Source of the DNA: Actinomycetes bacterium
GTDB lineage: Bacteria; Actinomycetota; Actinomycetes; Mycobacteriales; Mycobacteriaceae
Reading direction: 5' to 3'
DNA length: 11,108 nt
NCBI GenBank assembly: GCA_023388385.1
Contig: JAEWGK010000214.1
Location: forward strand, 1-11,108
A model generated the notes under the pieces. It was not told the origin of the DNA. It did not search any database and saw only the letters and a program-made list of their open reading frames with translations. This document shows, in pieces, positions 7,057 to 11,108 of this stretch; within the stretch, counting starts at the first letter, position 1, and every line of letters begins with the position of its first letter. The position numbers and the translations under genes are program-made.

Positions 7057-7866
7057 ATGAGCACGAAGCAGATCCGCATCAACGATCTCGCCCGCTGGAA
7101 GGCCGAGGGCCGCCGCTGGGCCATGCTGACCGCCTACGACTATTCCTCCGCCCGCGCGTTCGCCGACGCCGGCGTCGAGGTCCTGCTGGTCGGCGACTCC
7201 GCCGCCAACGTCGTCTACGGCTACGGCACCACCACCGAGGTGTCGCTGGACGAGATGATCCCGCTGGCCCGCGGAGTCGTCCGCGGCGCCCCGAAGTCCC
7301 TGGTCGTGGCGGATCTTCCGTTCGGCGTCTACGAGGCGTCCGATGAGCAGGCGGTGCTGTCCGCCGCCCGCATGATGCGCGAATCCGCCGCGCACATGGT
7401 GAAGATCGAGGGCGGCGTGCGCATCGCCCCGCGCATCCGCGCCCTCGTCGACGCCGGCATCCCCGTGATGGCGCACATCGGATTCACGCCGCAGTCCGTC
7501 AACGCGCTCGGCGGCTTCCGCGTGCAGGGCCGCGGCGGCGGGGCGGAGCAACTGCGCGAGGACGCCCGCGCCGTCGCCGAGGCCGGCGCCTCCGCCGTCG
7601 TCCTGGAGATGGTCCCGGCCCCGCTCGCCGCCGAGATCACCGCCGCGCTGCCCATCCCGACCGTCGGCATCGGCGCAGGCGCCGACTGTGACGCCCAGGT
7701 GCTGGTGTGGCAGGACGCCATGGCGCTTCCCGCGGACGGTCGCCGCCCCAGCTTCGTCCGCGAGTTCTCCCAGGTCGGACAGGCGATGACCGAGGGTGCC
7801 CGCGCCTATCGCGAGGCCGTCGAATCCGGCGCGTTCCCCGACGACGACACCAGCTTCCGCGACTGA
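7057..7866 (+). CDS. panB: 3-methyl-2-oxobutanoate hydroxymethyltransferase (ketopantoate synthesis)
   Basis: 269 residues, the full family length. The enzyme transfers a hydroxymethyl group from 5,10-methylene-tetrahydrofolate to 3-methyl-2-oxobutanoate to give ketopantoate, the first committed step to pantothenate and CoA, in the cytoplasm. It forms the (beta/alpha)8 barrel with all expected sites: [17 protein letters not shown] at 23-39, VGDS at 45-48 (Asp47, metal), ADLPFG at 85-90 (Asp86), VKIEGG at 115-120 (Lys116, Glu118), [10 protein letters not shown] at 140-149, GGFRVQGR at 152-159, and the catalytic Glu184 in VVLEMVP. GIGAG at 204-208 is also present. The start is the only ATG at the right place, just after a proposed -10. 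It is divergent from glnA2. PanC does not follow as it does in panBC operons; a CYTH-CHAD gene follows instead, as with M. tuberculosis Rv2225-Rv2226. Confidence 0.98.
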   Translation: MSTKQIRINDLARWKAEGRRWAMLTAYDYSSARAFADAGVEVLLVGDSAANVVYGYGTTTEVSLDEMIPLARGVVRGAPKSLVVADLPFGVYEASDEQAVLSAARMMRESAAHMVKIEGGVRIAPRIRALVDAGIPVMAHIGFTPQSVNALGGFRVQGRGGGAEQLREDARAVAEAGASAVVLEMVPAPLAAEITAALPIPTVGIGAGADCDAQVLVWQDAMALPADGRRPSFVREFSQVGQAMTEGARAYREAVESGAFPDDDTSFRD

Positions 7867-7938
7867 CGCGCCGGTCCCGGTGACGTCCGGCCCCTCCCCG
7901 CACCGCCCCACCCGCATCCCACGGCGGCAGACGCCGGA

Positions 7939-7975
7939 ACCCCCGGAAACCCCCGGAGGCAATCGGCCCGGGGGT
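7939..7975 (+). repeat. C-rich direct repeats with an inverted partner before the CYTH-CHAD gene
   Basis: ACCCCCGG occurs twice in direct orientation (7939-7946 and 7949-7956), and its exact inverse CCGGGGGT lies at 7968-7975. Either left copy can pair with the single right copy, giving two alternative 8-bp stems. The array sits in the 135-base gap after panB, 13 bases upstream of the TAGGAT element. It could be a GC-rich terminator for panB without a U-tract or a binding site over the next promoter. Base-composition bias alone may explain part of it. Confidence 0.4.
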
Positions 7976-7987
7976 GCCCCCGGCGGG

Positions 7988-7993
7988 TAGGAT
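7988..7993 (+). promoter_or_regulatory. Candidate -10 element (TAGGAT) of the CYTH-CHAD gene
   Basis: TAGGAT stands exactly 8 nt before the ATG at 8002. The intervening bases (GGGGCGCC) offer no correctly spaced Shine-Dalgarno. This is a typical corynebacterial TANNNT hexamer placed for leaderless transcription, so the gene is probably transcribed on its own as well as by any read-through from panB. Confidence 0.55.
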
Positions 7994-8001
7994 GGGGCGC
8001 C

Positions 8002-9573
8002 ATGAGCGCACGAAAGTCCCTGGAAATCGAGGTCAAGTTCGCGGTCGGCCCGGATGTCGAGGTCCCCGCCCTCACAGCCCTGGCCGAGGTCGTCTCCGCC
8101 GACGGCCCGGACGTGCGAAACCTGTCGGCGGTCTACCACGACACCGCCGATCTGCGGCTGACCCGCGGCAAGCGCACCCTGCGCCGCCGGACCGGCGGCC
8201 CAGACGGGGGCTGGCACCTGAAGACCCCGGCCGAAGCCGGCCGCATCGAGCTGCAGGCCCCGCTGGGCGACGAGGGCGGCGCCCCTCCGGCGGAGGTCCT
8301 CGGCCCGGTGCGCGCGCTGGTCCGCAACGACCCGCTGACGCCGATCGCGCAGGTCGACAACGAGCGGCACGTGTGGATCCTCCGCGACGCGGCCGGCGCA
8401 GCCGTCGCCGAATTCTGCGACGACCACGTCACCGCCCGCTCCCTGCTGCCCGGCGGCGAGGAGACCAGCTGGCGCGAGTGGGAGCTTGAACTGGACGAGT
8501 CCGTCGCCGACACGACCCGAGGCGAGGTCCTGCTGAACCACGCCCGCGAGGTCTTCCTGTCCGCGGGCGCGGAGGACTCCGACAGCCCGTCGAAGCTGGC
8601 GACGGCGCTGGGCGATTCCATCGACAACGTCGAGCCGCCGGAGGACCTTCCGAAGCCCCCGGCCGGCACGGCGGCCCGCGCGGTCGTCGACGCACTGGTG
8701 GCCAACCGCGATCGGCTCATCGATCTGGACCCGAAGGTCCGCGCCGACGAGTGGGATTCGGTCCACCAGATGCGCGTCGCCACCCGTGAGCTGCGCAGCC
8801 ACCTGCAGACCTTCCGCGGCATCCTGGAGGGCGAGCGCTTCGAGCTGGTCGAGCGGGAGCTGAAGACACTCGCGTCGATCCTCGGCGTCGCCCGCGACGC
8901 CGAGGTCGTCGCCGAGCGGTTCGAGAACCTGCTGGCCCGCGACGAGGCCCAGGGCCTGGACCCGCGCATCCGCGAGCGCCTCGCGGACGACATGCGCGAC
9001 GAGTACCGCCGCGCCCACCGCCACGTCGTCTTCGCGCTGGACAGCGACCGCTACCTGACGCTGCTCGACGAACTCGACGCCCTGCTGGCCGACCCGCCGC
9101 TGGCGATCGACGAGACGGAGGGCACGCCGACGGACACCGGCGCCGTGCTGGGCGAGCACCTGGCGCAGGCGCACAAGTCCCTGATGAAGCGCCACAAGAA
9201 GGCGATGCGGGACTGGAACGACCACGACCTGCCGCGCGAGGAGCGGGAGGAGCGCTTCCACGACGTCCGCAAGGCCGCGAAGAAGCTGCGCTACTCCGCG
9301 GAGGCCGCCGGCGGCTCGGGTCTGAAGACCGGCAAGCTGTACAAGGCATGCAAGGCCATGCAGTCGTCGCTGGGCGATTTCCAGGACACGGTGACCGCCC
9401 GCGAGGTGCTGCGGAAGAAGGCGGAACGCGCCCACCGCCGCGGCGAGGACACGTTCGGCTACGGCGTGCTGTACCAGATCGAGTACGCCGACGGCATCGA
9501 GGCGCTGTCCGACTACGAGGACCGCATCGACGGCATCGAGGAGGCCTTCGCGAAGCTGCGCAAGCAGCTCTAG
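8002..9573 (+). CDS. CYTH-CHAD domain protein (triphosphate tunnel plus polyphosphate-binding helices)
   Basis: 523 residues with two fused domains. The CYTH domain (about 7-205) opens with the signature ExExK as LEIEVKF (Glu8, Glu10, Lys12), followed by YHDTADLRLTRGKRTLRRR at 45-63, WHLKTP at 71-76 (Lys74) and WREWELELD at 157-165 with alternating acidic residues for metal. The CHAD domain (about 222-520) is helical and rich in Arg, Lys and His, with the two expected repeats: VHQMRVATRELRS at 254-266 (His255) and FHDVRKAAKKLRYSAE at 419-434 (His420). The metal and phosphate-binding residues seem intact, so triphosphate or polyphosphate hydrolysis with CHAD holding polyphosphate is plausible; CHAD proteins are known polyphosphate binders. 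M. tuberculosis Rv2226 is the likely counterpart, also next to panB. Cytoplasmic, no signal peptide. Substrate and partner are not known. Confidence 0.93.
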   Translation: MSARKSLEIEVKFAVGPDVEVPALTALAEVVSADGPDVRNLSAVYHDTADLRLTRGKRTLRRRTGGPDGGWHLKTPAEAGRIELQAPLGDEGGAPPAEVLGPVRALVRNDPLTPIAQVDNERHVWILRDAAGAAVAEFCDDHVTARSLLPGGEETSWREWELELDESVADTTRGEVLLNHAREVFLSAGAEDSDSPSKLATALGDSIDNVEPPEDLPKPPAGTAARAVVDALVANRDRLIDLDPKVRADEWDSVHQMRVATRELRSHLQTFRGILEGERFELVERELKTLASILGVARDAEVVAERFENLLARDEAQGLDPRIRERLADDMRDEYRRAHRHVVFALDSDRYLTLLDELDALLADPPLAIDETEGTPTDTGAVLGEHLAQAHKSLMKRHKKAMRDWNDHDLPREEREERFHDVRKAAKKLRYSAEAAGGSGLKTGKLYKACKAMQSSLGDFQDTVTAREVLRKKAERAHRRGEDTFGYGVLYQIEYADGIEALSDYEDRIDGIEEAFAKLRKQL

Positions 9574-9574
9574 C

Positions 9575-9594
9575 GTGCGCGGGGCGCCGCGCAC
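9575..9594 (+). terminator. Hairpin just after the CYTH-CHAD stop codon
   Basis: GTGCGCGG and CCGCGCAC form a perfect 8-bp all-but-two GC stem with a GGCG tetraloop, starting two bases after the TAG. No T-tract follows. The position suits a terminator or a 3'-end stabiliser in a GC-rich actinobacterium. Confidence 0.5.
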
Positions 9595-9698
9595 CGCGTG
9601 GTGCGCGAAGCCCCCCGGGCCGCCTCCCCGCCGCCGAAACGCGGCGTAGGACGCCGCCAACTCAGCGCGATGCACCGAATCGCCGCCGTGCGGCACGC

Positions 9699-9748
9699 GA
9701 CGACGAGTGGGGCGAGGCCTACTCGGCGCCCTCGCCCCAGTCGTCGTC
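9699..9748. terminator. Long bidirectional hairpin between convergent genes
   Basis: The arms 9699-9717 and 9730-9748 are 19 nt each and match at 18 of 19 positions (a single G/G mismatch at 9707/9740), with a 12-nt loop. The stop codon of the leftward small gene (9719-9721) sits in and beside the loop, and its last Asp/Trp/Gly/Glu codons form the right arm. Being almost symmetrical, it can end transcription from both sides. There is no U-tract on either strand. Confidence 0.65.
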
Positions 9749-9916
9749 CTTCTCGTCCCATTCGTCGGCCGCGGCGTTGCGCTGGGCGACGCGCTGCATG
9801 GCGGCACGGGCCTCGGCCTCGGAGTCGTAGGGCCCCATGCGATTGGTCCACGGCTGCTTCTTCCCCTGGCTGACCTCGTGGTTCTCCGGGTCGTACCACC
9901 ACTTCTGCTCGGACAC
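9719..9916 (-). CDS. Small conserved actinobacterial protein (WWYD...NRMGPY type)
   Basis: 65 residues starting at a GTG with a good Shine-Dalgarno 6 nt upstream. The N-terminal half reads KWWYDPENHEVSQGK, then NRMGPYDSEAEARAAMQR at 25-42, then a very acidic Trp-containing tail (DEWDEKDDDWGEGAE). This pattern matches a family of short actinobacterial proteins often labelled SPOR-like or hypothetical; the label rests on the small beta-alpha unit and not on proven peptidoglycan binding. No signal peptide or membrane segment, so it should be cytoplasmic. A gene of this kind is, to my memory, between glnA2 and galK in C. glutamicum. It converges on the CYTH-CHAD gene and diverges from the GalK-like gene. 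Its function is unknown. Confidence 0.87.
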   Translation of the reverse strand: MSEQKWWYDPENHEVSQGKKQPWTNRMGPYDSEAEARAAMQRVAQRNAAADEWDEKDDDWGEGAE

Positions 9917-9922
9917 GCGCTG

Positions 9923-9928
9923 CTCCTT
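9923..9928 (-). promoter_or_regulatory. Shine-Dalgarno of the small gene (AAGGAG)
   Basis: AAGGAG lies 6 nt before the GTG at 9916. It decides the start, because no ATG is available near the beginning of the conserved N-terminus. Confidence 0.75.
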
Positions 9929-9996
9929 ATGGTCTCACGGACTGCTGCGGGACCCGCGCGCGACGGCCGGAGGGGACGGCGCCGACGGATCCGTGG

Positions 9997-10024
9997 GCGC
10001 CCGCGGGGGCACTGCCCCGGGCGC
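9997..10024. other. Imperfect hairpin in the divergent gap before the GalK-like gene
   Basis: Within the 185-base gap between the small gene and the GalK-like gene, GCGCCC and GGGCGC flank an inner GGGGC/GCCCC stem with an ACT loop and a 3-nt bulge on the left side. It lies about 30 bases upstream of the proposed galK-like -10. It may be a regulator site or just compositional; the rest of the gap shows nothing else apart from the promoter and RBS entries. Confidence 0.3.
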
Positions 10025-10055
10025 GCCCGACGCGGACCACGGTACGCCGCCCGGC

Positions 10056-10061
10056 TAGGAT
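10056..10061 (+). promoter_or_regulatory. Candidate -10 element (TAGGAT) of the GalK-like gene
   Basis: TAGGAT is preceded at 17 bases by CGGACC (10033-10038), a partial match to a TTGACC-like -35. Transcription would begin near 10068 and leave a leader of about 34 nt with a Shine-Dalgarno, unlike the leaderless arrangement proposed for other genes here. Confidence 0.45.
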
Positions 10062-10089
10062 GTGGGGTCGACCTCACGCCACCTCCGCC

Positions 10090-10096
10090 GGAAGGA
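10090..10096 (+). promoter_or_regulatory. Shine-Dalgarno of the GalK-like gene (GGAAGGA)
   Basis: GGAAGGA lies 5 nt before the ATG at 10102. An in-frame ATG at 10060 would add 14 residues, but it overlaps the proposed -10 and has no ribosome site, so the 10102 start is preferred. Confidence 0.65.
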
Positions 10097-10101
10097 CCCG
10101 T

Positions 10102-11108
10102 ATGCCCAGCACGCCCTCCCCGCAACGCGCCCGTGAGATCGCGGCCGCGGCCCAGGCCGGCGACGTCGTCGTCGCCCGCGCCCCGGGGTCGGTGGAGCTC
10201 CTCGGCGAATCCTGCACCGCCACCGGGGGCATGCTGCTCACCGCCGCCCTGCCGGTCGACGCCGCCGTCGCCGTCGCGGTGACGGACTCCGGGAACCTCG
10301 TCGTCCGCGACGGCGAGGAGATCCACGAGATGCCGATGCCGGATGCTCCGGTCCACGGCCTGCCGCCGACGGCGACCGCCGTCGCCGACGCCGTCGCCGC
10401 GCTGCAGAACGCCGTCCACCTGGCACCGCCCGCCGGCCGGGGCATCGACGTGTCCGTCGCCTGCGACATCCCCGGCGGCCGCGGCCTCGGCGAGCTCCCG
10501 GCCATCCAGTCCGCGCTGGCCGTCGCGCTGAACTCCCTGTGGGGCGACCGCGACGACGTGCCGGTGCGCACCCGAATCGCCGCCGCGCTGCACGAGGCCG
10601 CCTGCGAGCGGGCCGGCGCGCCGCTGCCGCCGCATCCGTGGACCGTGTCGCTGCGGTCGACGGGCGACGCCGTCATCGTCCACAACCACGCCGACGGGGC
10701 GGTCCGCCAGATTCCGTACCCGGCGCACCTGGGCCTGGTCCTCGCATGGTCGCCGGACGTCACCGCCGCGACCCCGCCGACGGCGCGGCCGTCCTTCTTC
10801 GCCGACGCCTGCCAGGCCTTCGGCGTCGAGACGCTCGACCGCCTGCCCGACGCCGACGACCGCGTCCTGGAGTGGCTGTCCGCCCGTCTCGAGCTCGCCG
10901 CCGAGTCCGGCGACGGCTCCGCGGACATCCCCACCGCGGGCCGTGCCGCCGGCTGGCTGGACGACGCCTCCGGCTGCTCCGACCGCGCCCGCGCCGTCTC
11001 CGGACACCTGCGCCACGGCGACGTCTCCTCCGCCATCCGCTCGGTCGGCGTCGACGTCCGCATGCGCGAGACCGTCCCGGCCGACGGCACGCCGATGCAC
11101 GGCCCGGC
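10102..11108 (+). CDS. Galactokinase-like GHMP-fold protein with degenerate active site, 3' end missing
   Basis: 335 complete codons are visible and the frame runs off the right edge. Three landmarks place it in the galactokinase family. APGSVELLGESCTATGG at 27-43 aligns without gaps to the GalK signature APGRVNLIGEHTDYNGG. DIPGGRGLGELPA at 122-134 aligns to the phosphate loop DIPLGAGLSSSAA. Residues about 151-190 align to the catalytic segment. In all three the key residues are replaced: Arg to Ser30, Asn to Glu32, His to Ser37, Asp to Thr39, Tyr to Ala40; the Ser triplet to Gly-Glu-Leu; and no Asp at all between 153 and 188, where GalK has its MDQ catalytic base. ATP-dependent galactose phosphorylation is therefore unlikely. 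The frame is uninterrupted and has a promoter and RBS, so it looks maintained. Database transfer would probably name it galK. The true ligand is unknown. Confidence 0.85.
   Translation, partial: MPSTPSPQRAREIAAAAQAGDVVVARAPGSVELLGESCTATGGMLLTAALPVDAAVAVAVTDSGNLVVRDGEEIHEMPMPDAPVHGLPPTATAVADAVAALQNAVHLAPPAGRGIDVSVACDIPGGRGLGELPAIQSALAVALNSLWGDRDDVPVRTRIAAALHEAACERAGAPLPPHPWTVSLRSTGDAVIVHNHADGAVRQIPYPAHLGLVLAWSPDVTAATPPTARPSFFADACQAFGVETLDRLPDADDRVLEWLSARLELAAESGDGSADIPTAGRAAGWLDDASGCSDRARAVSGHLRHGDVSSAIRSVGVDVRMRETVPADGTPMHGP

Noticed and set aside
2309..7060. A 1583-codon open frame on the plus strand opposite glnE and glnA2
   Set aside because: It is the antisense shadow of two confidently identified genes. 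Its composition (Arg, Gly, Ala, His, Val, Gln with no domain signature) is what GC-rich codon bias produces.
6979..7346. ATG-started frame beginning in the glnA2-panB gap and overlapping panB
   Set aside because: It runs in another frame through the start of panB, has no family resemblance and no ribosome site.
10060..10101. Upstream in-frame ATG at 10060 as the start of the GalK-like protein
   Set aside because: It overlaps the TAGGAT element and lacks a ribosome site, while the ATG at 10102 has GGAAGGA at good spacing.
6931..11100. A 1389-codon open frame on the minus strand opposite panB, CYTH-CHAD and the GalK-like gene
   Set aside because: It covers opposite-strand genes with clear families, crosses intergenic hairpins and has shadow-type composition.
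1..11108. CRISPR arrays, insertion sequences, attachment sites, tRNA or rRNA genes
   Set aside because: No regularly spaced repeats, transposase, terminal inverted repeats, target duplications or RNA-gene signatures were seen. All genes share the same GC-rich style, so there is no sign of recent transfer.

Overview
The window comes from a very GC-rich actinobacterial chromosome, most likely Corynebacterium or a close relative in the Mycobacteriales. The reasons are strong G/C bias at third codon positions, a glnA2-glnE gene pair, a small conserved WYYD-type actinobacterial protein next to a galactokinase-like gene (I recall this neighbourhood from Corynebacterium), and panB followed by a CYTH-CHAD protein next to glnA2-glnE (I recall this from Mycobacterium tuberculosis, Rv2221c to Rv2226). 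No mobile element, tRNA, rRNA, CRISPR array or integration scar was seen. The region is mostly chromosomal core, tightly packed, with no gene-free stretch above about 200 bases.

Layout, left to right. (1) The 3' part of a DHA2-type (LmrB/EmrB-like) drug exporter gene runs rightward and is cut by the left edge. (2) Converging on it is a leftward block in transcription order glnA2, glnE, then a membrane-anchored YkuD (L,D-transpeptidase)-like gene. (3) A 137-base divergent promoter region with a 9-bp inverted repeat separates glnA2 from rightward panB and a CYTH-CHAD gene. (4) This pair converges on a 65-codon leftward gene, and a long near-perfect hairpin lies across that gene's end. (5) The small gene is divergent from a rightward galactokinase-like gene cut by the right edge.

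How the genes work together. GlnE is the bifunctional adenylyltransferase/deadenylylase that sets glutamine synthetase activity in nitrogen metabolism. Its operon partner GlnA2 is a GSI-alpha-type enzyme that has Asn where the adenylylated Tyr would sit, so GlnE's target must be encoded elsewhere. PanB makes ketopantoate for pantothenate and CoA. The CYTH-CHAD protein probably binds or processes polyphosphate or triphosphate.

The most unusual content is two proteins that look like catalytically dead members of enzyme families: the YkuD-like protein has lost its His, His, Cys and Arg signature residues, and the GalK-like protein has lost its sugar-binding, phosphate-binding and catalytic-Asp motifs. 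Both reading frames are long and clean, so they look like maintained pseudoenzymes and not decaying genes. A second theme is promoter architecture: three starts without a usable Shine-Dalgarno share a TANNNT element exactly 8 nt before the ATG, as expected for leaderless mRNAs. I saw no clear multi-gene novel system.
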